Positions 8,300 through 17,194 of a stretch of 64,000 bases of DNA are shown piece after piece. Source of the DNA: an uncultured Tateyamaria sp. GTDB taxonomy: Bacteria > Pseudomonadota > Alphaproteobacteria > Rhodobacterales > Rhodobacteraceae. Made by a program: the position numbers and the translations under genes. Each line of letters starts with the position of its first letter. The stretch's first letter is position 1. The notes beneath the pieces were generated by a model. It was not told where the DNA came from and made no database searches. It worked only from the letters and a program-made list of their open reading frames with translations. The stretch covers positions 434,001 through 498,000 of the forward strand of contig NZ_CANMEU010000001.1 of assembly GCF_947497045.1 (NCBI RefSeq), in the 5' to 3' direction.

Positions 8300-9142
8300 A
8301 TGAAACTTGTGAGATACGGTGCCGTAGGCCGTGAAAAACCCGGAATCATTGATGGCGACACGTTGCGCGATCTATCCGGTGAAATCGATGATGTGACGGG
8401 CAACACGTTGGATGACGCAACCCTTGATCGGTTGCGCACGCTCGATCCCTCCGCCCTGCCCGAGGTCAAGGGCAACATCCGCCTTGGCCCTTGCGTCGGC
8501 AACTTCGGGAAATTCCTGTGTATCGGTCTGAACTATTCGGACCATGCCGCCGAAACGGGGGCTGCAATCCCAGAGCACCCCATTCTGTTCTTCAAGGCGA
8601 ACTCCGCCATTGTGGGTGCCCATGACGACGTGGTCATGCCGCGCGGCTCAACCCATACCGATTGGGAGGTCGAGTTGGGTGTCGTCATCGGCACCACCGC
8701 CAAATATGTCAGCAAGGAAAACGCGCTGGATCACGTGGCGGGCTATTGCGTCGTCAATGACGTGTCCGAGCGGCACTACCAGACCCAACTGACCGGGCAG
8801 TGGACCAAGGGCAAGTCTTGCGACACCTTCGGCCCGACGGGGCCATATCTCGTGACCCGCGACGAAATTCCCGATCCACAGAACCTTGCCATGTCGCTGG
8901 ACGTAAACGGCAAGCGGATGCAGACCGGCAACACCTCGACCATGATCTTTACCGTGGCCGAAATCATCGAACACCTGAGCGGGCTGATGACACTGCACCC
9001 GGGTGACATCATCACAACCGGGACGCCTCCGGGCGTCGGAATGGGCATGAAACCACCAACCTATCTCAAGGTCGGTGACGTTATGGAGCTCGAAATCGAA
9101 GGGCTGGGCCGTCAGCGCCAAGAGGTAAAACAAGATGCATGA
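8300..9142 (+). CDS. Fumarylacetoacetate hydrolase family protein (2,4-diketo-3-deoxy acid hydrolase-like)
   Basis: A 280-residue FAH-family enzyme that hydrolyses a C-C bond in a beta-diketone. Divalent-metal ligands are E123, E125 (DWEVELGVV) and D154 (VVNDVS), and GTPPGVGMGMKPP is the conserved late loop. In rhamnose and fucose oxidation such enzymes split 2,4-diketo-3-deoxy acids to pyruvate plus lactate, or plus glycolate for pentose acids. The gene lies 12 nt after the dehydratase and overlaps the next gene by 8 nt. Relatives are often labelled ureidoglycolate lyase, a label the context here does not support. Confidence 0.86.
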   Translation: MKLVRYGAVGREKPGIIDGDTLRDLSGEIDDVTGNTLDDATLDRLRTLDPSALPEVKGNIRLGPCVGNFGKFLCIGLNYSDHAAETGAAIPEHPILFFKANSAIVGAHDDVVMPRGSTHTDWEVELGVVIGTTAKYVSKENALDHVAGYCVVNDVSERHYQTQLTGQWTKGKSCDTFGPTGPYLVTRDEIPDPQNLAMSLDVNGKRMQTGNTSTMIFTVAEIIEHLSGLMTLHPGDIITTGTPPGVGMGMKPPTYLKVGDVMELEIEGLGRQRQEVKQDA

Positions 9143-10070
9143 TCTGCTGCAAATCGGGGGCATCACGGATGCGATGCGTGATCGTCTGACCCCCCACTTC
9201 AATATCCACAAGCTGAGCGACGGGGATTACCCCGGCGCGGCGATCACACATGTTGCAACGAACGGTCACGATGGGGTGCCGGCGGATGTAATGGCCGCAT
9301 GTCCCAACATCAAAATGGTCAGCGGATATGGTGTGGGCTATGACGCGGTGGACACCGATGCCGCCGTGAAGCGAGGCATTGTCGTGACCCATACGCCCAA
9401 CGTGCTGAACTCCGAAGTCGCCACCACCACCGTGATGCTCATGCTCACGAGTTACCGCAATTTCCTGTCGGAAGAGGCGCATGCACGTTCGGGCAATTGG
9501 GAGACCAACGGCAACGCGCCCTTGTCGCGCAGTGCGGATAACCGGCGTGTCGGCATCCTCGGACTGGGCCGGATCGGGCAGGCAATTGCCGACAAATTGG
9601 CCCCGTTCAACCCCGAAATCCACTATCATACCCGCACCAAGAAGGACGTGGACTACATCTATCACGAGACGCTTCTCGGCATGGCCAAAGCGGTCGAGGT
9701 GCTGATCTGCATCACCCCCGGCGGCCCCTCGACCAACAAGATCGTAAACGCGGATGTGATGGCGGCCCTGGGCCCCGACGGCCTGCTGATCAACGTCTCG
9801 CGCGGGTCGGTCGTGGACGAGGCAGCGATGGTTTCAGCCTTGCAAACCGGGGCCTTGGGTTATGCGGCCCTCGATGTGTTCGAGGCCGAGCCAAAGATCC
9901 CCGATGCCCTCAAATCCATGCCCAATGTCATCCTCTTGCCCCATGTCGGCTCGGCCACGCATGAAACGCGCGCGGCGATGGGCGATCTCGTGGTCGACAA
10001 CCTGCTGGAACACATCAAGACCGGCAAGGTGCTGACGCCCGTACCCGAGACCGCCCACCTCAACACATGA
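9135..10070 (+). CDS. D-2-hydroxyacid dehydrogenase (glyoxylate/hydroxypyruvate reductase type)
   Basis: A 311-residue NAD(P)-dependent dehydrogenase. The Rossmann motif is GLGRIG (143-148), and the catalytic triad is R223 (NVSRGS), E252 (FEAEP) and H270 (LLPHVGSAT). [10 protein letters not shown] near residue 64 is the usual substrate-loop block. It could interconvert the two-carbon glycolate/glyoxylate or three-carbon lactate/pyruvate-type product released by the preceding hydrolase, though the direction is unknown. It overlaps both neighbours (8 nt upstream, 4 nt downstream), so it is firmly part of the operon. Confidence 0.9.
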   Translation: MHDLLQIGGITDAMRDRLTPHFNIHKLSDGDYPGAAITHVATNGHDGVPADVMAACPNIKMVSGYGVGYDAVDTDAAVKRGIVVTHTPNVLNSEVATTTVMLMLTSYRNFLSEEAHARSGNWETNGNAPLSRSADNRRVGILGLGRIGQAIADKLAPFNPEIHYHTRTKKDVDYIYHETLLGMAKAVEVLICITPGGPSTNKIVNADVMAALGPDGLLINVSRGSVVDEAAMVSALQTGALGYAALDVFEAEPKIPDALKSMPNVILLPHVGSATHETRAAMGDLVVDNLLEHIKTGKVLTPVPETAHLNT

Positions 10071-11155
10071 GCGCGATCACTGACGTCACCGCGCGCCTGT
10101 TCGAGGTACCGCTGGATGAAGTGCTGGTGGATGCCAAACACGGCGACCACTTTCACTTTCATCTGGTGACGGCCACGGTCACGCTGGCGGATGGGCGTAC
10201 CGGCACGGGCTATACCTATAACGGGGGCCGGGGCGGACATGCCACGGCCGCAATGATCACCCACGATCTGGCCTCATTCCTGATCGGTCAGGACGGTGAA
10301 AACGTCGAAGCGTTGACCGAGGCGATGGACTGGCACATGCACTATGTGGGCCGGGGCGGTATCCTCAGCTTTGCGATCTCGGCGGTGGATATCGCGCTAT
10401 GGGATGCCCGGCTGAAGGGTACAGGGCAGTCGCTGCTCAAGGCGGCTGGCGGCGCGTCAGATCGATGCCGGGCCTATGCGGGCGGGATCGATCTGGGTTT
10501 TGACCTGCCCAAGCTGCTCGACAGCATTCAGGGATATCTCGACCGGGGCCATAACGCGGTCAAGATCAAGATCGGCCAACCGACCGAGGCCGAGGACGTG
10601 ACCCGGATCAAGGCGGTGCGTGACCTGATTGGGCCAGAGGCCACGTTCATGGTCGATGCGAACTATTCCATGACCACGGATCAGTCGGTTTCAATGGCAA
10701 AGGCGATTTCGCCATACGACATCACGTGGTTCGAGGAACCCATTCTGCCGGACGCATTCGAGGACTACGCCGCAATCCGGGAGGCTTCGGGAATGGCGGT
10801 GGCGCAGGGCGAAAACCTGCACACGATGCACGAATTCGCGCGTGCCATGCCGCATGTGGATTTCATCCAGCCCGACGCGTCAAACTGCCTCGGGATCACG
10901 GGGTGGTTACAGGTGGCCGAAATGGCGCGACAACACGATGTGCCTGTGTGCAGTCACGGAATGCAGGAACTCCATGTGTCGCTTGTGTCATCCCAGCCAC
11001 ATGGAGGCTGGCTCGAGGTGCACAGTTTTCCCATCGATCGCTACACCACACGGCCTCTCGTGATTGAGGACCATCTGGCGGTTGCACCTGACGTGCCGGG
11101 GATCGGAGTGACGTTTGATTGGGCCAAGCTGACCCAGTTCGAGGTTGGTCTATAA
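10067..11155 (+). CDS. Mandelate racemase/muconate lactonizing enzyme family (sugar-acid dehydratase-like enolase)
   Basis: A 362-residue enolase-superfamily enzyme. The capping domain covers about residues 1-125. The barrel carries base lysines K166/K168 (KIKIG), metal ligands D197 (VDANY), E223 (FEEP) and E249 (QGEN), and an Asp-His dyad D270 (QPDAS) and H297 (CSHGM). K-x-K plus a His-Asp dyad defines the mandelate-racemase subgroup, many of which dehydrate or epimerise sugar acids such as galactarate, talarate or rhamnonate. It is last in the operon, which thus holds two different dehydratase types; one may act on a lactone-derived epimer or a second substrate. A 22-bp palindrome follows. 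Confidence 0.86.
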   Translation: MSAITDVTARLFEVPLDEVLVDAKHGDHFHFHLVTATVTLADGRTGTGYTYNGGRGGHATAAMITHDLASFLIGQDGENVEALTEAMDWHMHYVGRGGILSFAISAVDIALWDARLKGTGQSLLKAAGGASDRCRAYAGGIDLGFDLPKLLDSIQGYLDRGHNAVKIKIGQPTEAEDVTRIKAVRDLIGPEATFMVDANYSMTTDQSVSMAKAISPYDITWFEEPILPDAFEDYAAIREASGMAVAQGENLHTMHEFARAMPHVDFIQPDASNCLGITGWLQVAEMARQHDVPVCSHGMQELHVSLVSSQPHGGWLEVHSFPIDRYTTRPLVIEDHLAVAPDVPGIGVTFDWAKLTQFEVGL

Positions 11156-11159
11156 CGTA

Positions 11160-11181
11160 GGGTGGGCGATATCGCCCACCC
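11160..11181. terminator. Perfect 22-bp palindrome between convergent operons
   Basis: An 11+11 perfect palindrome (left arm GGGTGGGCGAT) lies between the enolase stop and the ctpA stop, which face each other. With no spacer it can fold as a long stem in either strand and could end transcription from both sides, although only a short T-rich stretch follows. It is preceded by GTA, the same head as the repeat family at 21.1 and 52.2 kb, so it may also be a dispersed palindromic element. Confidence 0.55.
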
Positions 11182-11190
11182 CGTTGATCT

Positions 11191-12531
11191 TTAGTTTTTG
11201 GGACCGAGGGCGTTCAACCCTTTCAGAATATCAATGGCATAGGCCAGTTGATAATCCTCTTCGCGCAACTCGGCGGCCGCTTCGGCCTTCGCGCGATCTT
11301 CCTCAATCTGGCGGATTTCATCTTCGCTGAGCGAGTCGTTGTTGAGCGAGCCGCGCAGATCCGCTTCCGAGCTTTGGCCGACAGCGCTTGCGGGCTCGTC
11401 CTCTTCCTCGGTTTGAGGGGCGCGGCGCGGTTGTTCGACGATGATGTCGGGGCTCACGCCAAGCGACTGGATCGAACGACCCGAGGGCGTGTAATAGCGC
11501 GCCGTGGTCAAGCGCATCGCGCTTTCGCCCCGCAACGGCATGACAGTTTGCACCGACCCTTTGCCAAAGCTCTTGGTGCCGATCACGATAGCACGGCGGT
11601 GATCCTGCAAGGCACCAGCCACAATCTCGGAAGCCGAGGCAGAGCCGCCATTGATCAGCACGACGATAGGTTTGCCTTCGGCGAGATCGCCAGGAGTGGC
11701 GTTGAACCGATCCCCATCCACTGGATCCCGACCCCGGGTCGACACGATCTCACCCTCTTCGAGGAAGGCATCCGACACCCGGATCGCCTGGGTCAGCAAA
11801 CCGCCGGGGTTGTTGCGCAGGTCGATGACGAAGCCGTTCACCGAATCCATGCCGCCGAGGGTTTCGACCTCTTCTTTCAATTTGGAGATCAGATTGGGCG
11901 TCGTTTTGTCGTTGAACGTGGTCACGCGCATCACGATGGTATCGCCTTCGGTGCGACTGCGCACCGCCTGCAATTCGATGGTGTCGCGGATGATCGAGAC
12001 GTCGAAGGGCTCAGTTTCGCCCTCGCGCACCACGGTGATAATGATTTCTGAGCCCACCGGGCCGCGCATCCGTTCAACCGCTGAATCGAGCGTCAGGCCC
12101 AACATGCTGTCGCCGTCCACATGAGTGATGAAATCGCCCGCCTCGATCCCCGCTTCGGCGGCGGGGGTGCCATCGATGGGTGAGACAACCTTGATAAAGC
12201 CCTCTTCCTGCGTAACCTCAATGCCAAGACCGCCGAACTCACCGCGAGTCTGGACTTGCATGGCCGCCGCATCATCAGGCGACAGATAGCTGGAGTGTGG
12301 GTCAAGCGAGGTCAGCATCCCGTCAATCGCCGCCTCAATCAGCTCACCGGGTTCGACCTCTTCCACATATTGGCTGCGGATGCGCTCAAAGATGTCGCCG
12401 AACAGGTCAAGCTGTTCATAGACACTGCTGTTCGCAGCGCTTTCCTGTGCCAGCAATGGCCCTGCCACCTGCGTCGTGGCGATGACCCCGGCCAATGTAC
12501 CGCCCAGCGCGGCCATGACGAATTTTTGCAT
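11191..12531 (-). CDS. ctpA: Carboxy-terminal processing protease, S41 family
   Basis: A 446-residue periplasmic serine protease. There is a signal or anchor peptide to about residue 29 (LLA-QE). A PDZ domain spans about 98-175 (GLGIEV, TPAAEAGIEAGD), followed by the S41 catalytic core with S299 in GGSASASEIVAG and K324 in FGKGSVQ, the expected 25-residue spacing of the Ser-Lys dyad. A charged, glutamate-rich tail (about 375-435) follows. In Proteobacteria such proteases trim periplasmic proteins and peptidoglycan hydrolases. Lying 6 nt after an EnvC-like murein hydrolase activator suggests coordinated control of cell separation. Confidence 0.93.
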   Translation of the reverse strand: MQKFVMAALGGTLAGVIATTQVAGPLLAQESAANSSVYEQLDLFGDIFERIRSQYVEEVEPGELIEAAIDGMLTSLDPHSSYLSPDDAAAMQVQTRGEFGGLGIEVTQEEGFIKVVSPIDGTPAAEAGIEAGDFITHVDGDSMLGLTLDSAVERMRGPVGSEIIITVVREGETEPFDVSIIRDTIELQAVRSRTEGDTIVMRVTTFNDKTTPNLISKLKEEVETLGGMDSVNGFVIDLRNNPGGLLTQAIRVSDAFLEEGEIVSTRGRDPVDGDRFNATPGDLAEGKPIVVLINGGSASASEIVAGALQDHRRAIVIGTKSFGKGSVQTVMPLRGESAMRLTTARYYTPSGRSIQSLGVSPDIIVEQPRRAPQTEEEDEPASAVGQSSEADLRGSLNNDSLSEDEIRQIEEDRAKAEAAAELREEDYQLAYAIDILKGLNALGPKN

Positions 12532-12537
12532 TCCTAT

Positions 12538-13671
12538 CTATCCATCCTTGTCGGTGCTGAACCACTCAAGCGGGTCCATTGGCACGTTGTCCTGTCTTAC
12601 CTCTATATAGAGCGTTTCCGACGCCGCAGCGCCACCCCCATCACCACCAGTTGATGGCACGTCTGCGGAACCTTGCCCCGGCAGCCCCCCCATCAGGCCC
12701 AATGGCGTGTCTGCCGCGATAATCTGGCCGGTTTCTCCATAGGTAACGCCCATCCCCGCCAAGACAAACAATGTGCCCGGACGCGGTTCCAGAATCGTGA
12801 CGTTCCCAAAATCGAGCAATGGGCCAACATAGCGGATCGTGGCGGCTGTTGGCGATGCGACAAGCGCGCCGGGCCGGGTGGCCAGCAGAATGCCGGGCCG
12901 TGTAATTCCGGCGGCATCCGGTTCACCCGCACGGCGCAGGATCAGCCCGCGTACCGGGGCAGGCAGGTTGCCGATCTGGTCGTCGATGCTGGGCGGAGTC
13001 CAGCCTGCGTCGTCGGTCGCGATGCTGGCCAGCCCGCTTGAGAACGCGTCAAGTGTCTCTGCCGAGGCGATCAGGATCGCGGTGCGGACGGGATCAGAGG
13101 TAAAGCGTTGGGGCAGGTCGGTGCGCTCGGCCATTGCCTGATTGAGCGCGGCGCGCGCGGTCTGCACTTCGCTGAGGCCCTTTTGCAGTTGGGAGGCTGC
13201 CTGCGTCTGCAAGAGGCGCAGGTCCGTCACATCCGCGAGGTCCCGGCGCAGCGTTTCGGCCCGCCGGTTCAGCGCAGGGGTGAGTTCGGCGAGCAGCATA
13301 CCTGCACGCGCTGTGCCGTTGGGGCCATCGGGGTGCAGGAACGCAGTCGGGGATTCACCGGGGGTCAGCCGTTGCAGCACCGCCAGCAATTGTGCAATTT
13401 CCGCATCGCGTGCGGCCAATTGCCCGCTCAACTGTGCCTCGCGGATCGCCGCACGGCGCAGACCGGCGCGCATGGCCGACAATCCCGCCTCATAGGCTTG
13501 CACTGTTTGGGTCAACGCGCGCACCCGATCCCGCGCGCTTTCCGCGTCCGTCAACTGAATCGAGGCACTTTCAAGCTGCGCGCCCGCCTCACGCGCCAGC
13601 GCGCCCGCGTCCTCCTGAGCTGCGACAGACGCCGCCATCAGGCAAGCAATGAGGACCGCAAGATACCTCAT
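12538..13671 (-). CDS. EnvC-like murein hydrolase activator with degenerate LytM/M23 domain
   Basis: A 377-residue exported protein. The signal peptide ends near residue 18 (VAA-QE). A long alpha-helical coiled coil rich in Ala, Arg and Glu covers about 20-190, then a C-terminal LytM fold (about 255-370) ending LYIEVRQDNVPMDPLEWF, a strong match to the EnvC end block. The histidines that bind zinc in active M23 peptidases are absent (FVLAGMG replaces the usual HxH strand), so it should activate an amidase rather than cut peptidoglycan itself. It overlaps gpmI by 4 nt and precedes ctpA by 6 nt. Confidence 0.88.
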   Translation of the reverse strand: MRYLAVLIACLMAASVAAQEDAGALAREAGAQLESASIQLTDAESARDRVRALTQTVQAYEAGLSAMRAGLRRAAIREAQLSGQLAARDAEIAQLLAVLQRLTPGESPTAFLHPDGPNGTARAGMLLAELTPALNRRAETLRRDLADVTDLRLLQTQAASQLQKGLSEVQTARAALNQAMAERTDLPQRFTSDPVRTAILIASAETLDAFSSGLASIATDDAGWTPPSIDDQIGNLPAPVRGLILRRAGEPDAAGITRPGILLATRPGALVASPTAATIRYVGPLLDFGNVTILEPRPGTLFVLAGMGVTYGETGQIIAADTPLGLMGGLPGQGSADVPSTGGDGGGAAASETLYIEVRQDNVPMDPLEWFSTDKDG

Positions 13672-15179
13672 GCAATCAGGCTGTGCCCCGTCATTTCAAC
13701 CGGTTTGTCCAGCCCCATCAACTCAAGCAAGGTAGGGGCCAGATCAGCCAGGCGTCCATCATTCAATTCACCCTCGGCCCCGATCAGTGCGACAGGCACG
13801 AGGTTCGTTGTGTGGGCCGTATGCGGCGCGCCGGTATCGGGATCAATCATGGTTTCGCAATTGCCGTGATCGGCCGTCAGGATCATCACCCCGCCTGCAG
13901 CATCAAGCGCCGGCAGCACGCGGGCAAGGCCCTGATCCACCGCTTCACATGCCGCAATCGCGGCCTTGAGATCACCGGTATGCCCGACCATGTCCGGGTT
14001 CGCATAATTCACCACGATCAGGTCATATCCAGCCTCGATCGCCTCGATAAGACGGTCCGTGACCTCAACCGAGGACATCTCGGGTTGCAGATCATAGGTC
14101 GCCACGGACGGAGATTTGGGCATGACCCGGTCTTCACCGCGTTCGGGCGTTTCCGTGCCACCGTTCAGAAAGAAGGTCACGTGCGGATATTTCTCGGTCT
14201 CGGCAAGGCGGAACTGACGCAAGCCCGCCTTGGCAACCCATGCCCCAAGCGTGTTCACGATTTCAGGCTTGGGATAGACGGTGCCCATGTAAGCCTGATG
14301 CGCCTGGGAATAGTCGGCCATCCCGATCAGACCCGCCCAATCGGGGCGGCCTTCGGGCGCGAACGCCTCAAAGGACGGATCGCCAAGCGCCGCCATGATT
14401 TCGCGCGCGCGGTCGGCGCGGAAATTCAGGCAGAACAACCCGTCTCCGTCCTTGGCCCCTTTATAACCATCCATGACGGTGGCCGGAATAAACTCGTCCG
14501 TCGTGTCGTTGCCATAGGCGGCCTCGACCGCGGCATAGTGGCTTTTGGCGACACGGCCCCTGGCGGCCACAATCGCGGAAAATGCAGTTTCGACACGGTC
14601 CCATCGGTTGTCGCGATCCAGTGCGAAATAACGACCCGTGACGGTGACAACCCGCGCGCCCGCAGGCAGCCCGGCGGCCAAATCCGACAGGTATGTCTCC
14701 GCAGATTTCGGCGCGACATCCCGCCCATCGGTGATCGCGTGGATCAACACATCAAGGCCCGCATCCGTGCAGGCCCTGGCAGCGGCGATCATATGCGACA
14801 GATGCCCGTGCACCCCTCCGTCAGACACCACCCCAAGCAAATGCGCGCGCCCGCCCTGCTCCTTGATTGCGGCAATCCAGTTGTTGAGGGGGTCATTGTG
14901 GAAAAAGCTGCCGTCTTCTATGGCCAAATCAATCTGACCCAGGTCCATCGCCACCACCCGGCCCGCGCCGATATTGGTATGGCCCACTTCGGAATTGCCC
15001 ATTTGCCCCTTGGGCAGACCCACATCAGGGCCGTGGGTGGTGAGGGTCGCGTTCGGGCAGGTTTCCATGATGTGTTCAAAGGTTGGTGTTTCGGCCAGCG
15101 CCGGGGCATTGCCATGCGTTTCTTTGCGCAGGCCCCACCCATCAAGAATGCACAGAACGACCGGTTTTGAGGGTGCCAT
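13668..15179 (-). CDS. gpmI: 2,3-bisphosphoglycerate-independent phosphoglycerate mutase
   Basis: Cofactor-independent phosphoglycerate mutase (503 residues from the ATG), which interconverts 3- and 2-phosphoglycerate in glycolysis in the cytoplasm. D13 (CILDGWG) and the nucleophile S63 (GNSEVGHTNIGAGR) bind the two manganese ions. Other blocks are GVHGH, FNFRADRAR, and the metal motifs NYANPDMVGHTG and TADHGN near the end. A TTG 24 nt upstream is possible but less likely than the ATG at 15179. It heads the gpmI-envC-ctpA operon, an order that recurs in Rhodobacteraceae. Confidence 0.97.
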   Translation of the reverse strand: MAPSKPVVLCILDGWGLRKETHGNAPALAETPTFEHIMETCPNATLTTHGPDVGLPKGQMGNSEVGHTNIGAGRVVAMDLGQIDLAIEDGSFFHNDPLNNWIAAIKEQGGRAHLLGVVSDGGVHGHLSHMIAAARACTDAGLDVLIHAITDGRDVAPKSAETYLSDLAAGLPAGARVVTVTGRYFALDRDNRWDRVETAFSAIVAARGRVAKSHYAAVEAAYGNDTTDEFIPATVMDGYKGAKDGDGLFCLNFRADRAREIMAALGDPSFEAFAPEGRPDWAGLIGMADYSQAHQAYMGTVYPKPEIVNTLGAWVAKAGLRQFRLAETEKYPHVTFFLNGGTETPERGEDRVMPKSPSVATYDLQPEMSSVEVTDRLIEAIEAGYDLIVVNYANPDMVGHTGDLKAAIAACEAVDQGLARVLPALDAAGGVMILTADHGNCETMIDPDTGAPHTAHTTNLVPVALIGAEGELNDGRLADLAPTLLELMGLDKPVEMTGHSLIA

Positions 15180-15266
15180 TTGCCAACGAACCTTTATTTG
15201 CAACGTCCCGGGCTTTCTACCGTGCTATATCAGGCTTGGAAAGAACGGTTGGGGGGCGGGCAACAG

Positions 15267-15767
15267 TTGGCTGACATCCAGAAATACGTGCTGGTTCACA
15301 TGAATGTCGTGCGCCCTGTAGGCCCCTTCAACGCGGGGCATCCCAATATCCAGTATTTTTTTCACCAGTTGCCGCTGATTTTCGCCAAGGCCAGGGCGGA
15401 TGGTGACCTGTTTTGGCACGCTCACGGGGCGCGGGCACCGGATGGGCAATACCTTGAGATGGACGGGATTTTGGCGCAGGACACCCGCGGCACTCAGGAC
15501 AATTTGCACATCATCACCATGGCCGGATGGCGTGACATCAAGGCGATGCACAGGTTCACCTATCGCGAGCCATTACATGTCGAGGGGATGCGGACCCTGC
15601 GCGATTGGGTGGATCGTTCGGACGGCGCGACGATGGTGATGTGGTGGGTTGTGCGCGGTACCCGCGTTTCACTGGCCGAGGGCTGGGAGAGGTTGCAGAG
15701 TTTGCGCCAGAACGGCGCGTCCAAGGATGCCTTTTCGCTGCAACAGCGGTTTGCTGCCCCTGAGTGA
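15267..15767 (+). CDS. DUF3291 domain-containing protein
   Basis: A small cytoplasmic protein of unknown role. The DUF3291 hallmarks are VLVHMNVVRP at the start, FHAH-like WHAHG, a W-x-D/FTYREPLHVEGM segment and the closing MVMWWVVRGTRVSLAEGWERLQSL. I chose a TTG at 15267 because a GGGGGGCGGG purine tract lies just upstream; this gives 166 residues. An in-frame ATG at 15180 would abut the gpmI start codon and leave no room for a promoter, and its extra residues do not look like the family. The fold is probably an alpha/beta-barrel dimer like EthD or monooxygenase-type proteins. It is divergent from gpmI. Confidence 0.72.
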   Translation: MADIQKYVLVHMNVVRPVGPFNAGHPNIQYFFHQLPLIFAKARADGDLFWHAHGARAPDGQYLEMDGILAQDTRGTQDNLHIITMAGWRDIKAMHRFTYREPLHVEGMRTLRDWVDRSDGATMVMWWVVRGTRVSLAEGWERLQSLRQNGASKDAFSLQQRFAAPE

Positions 15768-15935
15768 CCGCGGCAGGGTCATGCCTGCCTGCGCGTATGA
15801 GGGGCTTTGCCCCCGCGCCATGCAGCGCTCCCCCACGGTATTTTTGGTCAAAAGAAACAGGAAAGCGCATCTTTCGGGTCGCGCCCTGATCGATGGGTGT
15901 TCATGGTCGGCCTGTTGATCTTGAAAGGACCTGAT

Positions 15936-16418
15936 ATGCCCGTGTTTACTGCGTTGCCCTCTGACATCGTTGCCGCTTATCGGGCAGGTGCCCCAGATGC
16001 CTTTGGCAATCCGCCAGAACGTGCCGTCAGCAACGGGAACGGCAATCCCTGCCGTCATTGTCTTTGTAGTATTCCCACCGGTGCCCCAATGCTCGTGTTG
16101 GCCCACAAACCGTTTGAGGGCACTCATCCCTACGCCGAGGTTGGCCCGATATTCCTGTGTGCCGAACCCTGCGCGCGCGGTGGCGGCAGTGCCGAAATGC
16201 CCCCGATCCTCACCACATCACCGGATTACCTGATCAAGGGCTATTCCGCCACGGATCGCATCGTTTATGGAACCGGTGCGGTGATCCCGACACCCCGGAT
16301 ATCGGCCCGTCTTGATCAGATCTTTGCCAACCCGGACGTCGCCTATATCCACATCCGCTCGGCCCGCAACAATTGTTATCAGGCCCGGGTGGATCGACCT
16401 GCGAACCCTGACGACTAG
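15936..16418 (+). CDS. DUF1203 domain-containing protein
   Basis: A 160-residue protein with AAAGGA about 7 nt before the ATG. It has the DUF1203 pattern: a short N-terminal helix, then PCRHCLCSIPTGAPMLVLAH, FEGTHPYAEVGPIFLC, a central AEMPPIL and the C-terminal YIHIRSARNNCYQARVDR. Cysteines in PCRHC and the NNC segment are conserved and could bind metal or react. The function is unknown. The frame is open further upstream, but those codons lack a ribosome-binding site. Confidence 0.8.
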   Translation: MPVFTALPSDIVAAYRAGAPDAFGNPPERAVSNGNGNPCRHCLCSIPTGAPMLVLAHKPFEGTHPYAEVGPIFLCAEPCARGGGSAEMPPILTTSPDYLIKGYSATDRIVYGTGAVIPTPRISARLDQIFANPDVAYIHIRSARNNCYQARVDRPANPDD

Positions 16419-16487
16419 GGACTTGTCTGCCTGTCCCCCTTGGCCCATAAACGCGCCTGCACCGCGCCACAGCCAAGGATTGCAACC

Positions 16488-16670
16488 ATGCCCATCGACG
16501 CCCCCGAAACCAAGATTGTCGACACTTCTCGCGTGGCCTGTGATGGAAGCGAGGGCGCGCTTGGCCACCCCCGTGTCTGGTTGTACGTTCCCGAGGATAC
16601 CGGCTGGGTCGAGTGCCCTTATTGCGATTGCAAATACGTCGCGCGCGGCGGTCCTGCCGATACGCAGTAG
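16488..16670 (+). CDS. CHCC zinc-finger protein (NDUFS6-like)
   Basis: A 60-residue protein with AAGGA upstream of the ATG. The four zinc ligands follow the zf-CHCC pattern: a Cys in VACDG, a His in GHPRVWL, then CPYC. It corresponds to the C-terminal zinc domain of mitochondrial complex I subunit NDUFS6, and alphaproteobacteria carry it as a free-standing protein associated with NADH dehydrogenase. That role is from family knowledge; nothing next to it here belongs to complex I. Confidence 0.85.
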   Translation: MPIDAPETKIVDTSRVACDGSEGALGHPRVWLYVPEDTGWVECPYCDCKYVARGGPADTQ

Positions 16671-16697
16671 CACCGCGCCAACGGGTTCAGAGGCCCG

Positions 16698-17159
16698 TCA
16701 CCCCGGCTTGGCGCTCAACGCGCGTGTCACGCAGGACAGCAGGGTCTTATCAAGCCCGTTGTTGGCGAGCACATATGTTCCAATATTGTGCCCCGCCAGA
16801 AACGTAAGCCGATCACCGGCTTTCGTGCGTCCCCGCCCCAATGCCGTGCCAGAGCTGCGTTCGAAATAGGTGTACCGCGCCCGCCCTGTGTTCCCGTCAG
16901 AGCATTCGAATTTGGCCACACCTGCCCCAAGGAAAGTGCGCCGCCACATTCCTCGACAGGCTGTCCCGTCTGCACCTGTTGCCGTCAATGGGCCGCTTTC
17001 GCGTCCGAATGTGCGCCCCGTGAAAAAGTTTTGCCCATCCTGCGTGCATCCCACAAAGGGGACGCAAAAGTTGTCATTTAATGTGCAGGTTGTATCCGCT
17101 TGCACAGGATCAACCAGCGTTGCACTGGTAATTGCGCATAGGATGGTTAAGCGTAGCAT
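16698..17159 (-). CDS. Secreted cysteine-containing protein, unknown function
   Basis: About 153 residues from the ATG at 17159, which gives a good signal peptide (MLRLTILCAITSATLVDPVQA). The mature part has an even number of cysteines (TTCTLNDNFC, VGCTQDG, TACRGMW, FECSDG and LLSCV), which suggests disulfides in the periplasm, and a repeated glycine-rich beta pattern. I do not recognise a family. It faces away from polA with only 35 bp between the starts, so the two promoters must overlap. It converges on the zinc-finger gene. Confidence 0.65.
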   Translation of the reverse strand: MLRLTILCAITSATLVDPVQADTTCTLNDNFCVPFVGCTQDGQNFFTGRTFGRESGPLTATGADGTACRGMWRRTFLGAGVAKFECSDGNTGRARYTYFERSSGTALGRGRTKAGDRLTFLAGHNIGTYVLANNGLDKTLLSCVTRALSAKPG

Positions 17160-17194
17160 CGCGGATCTCGACGTGGTCAATGGAAGGGCGTGGC

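Noticed and set aside
8300-9142. Ureidoglycolate lyase for the FAH-family gene
   Set aside because: The label is common for homologues, but the operon contains sugar-acid enzymes and no purine or allantoin genes.
13683-15170. A 495-codon frame antisense to gpmI
   Set aside because: It mirrors gpmI over its full length; no independent start signal or recognisable domain.
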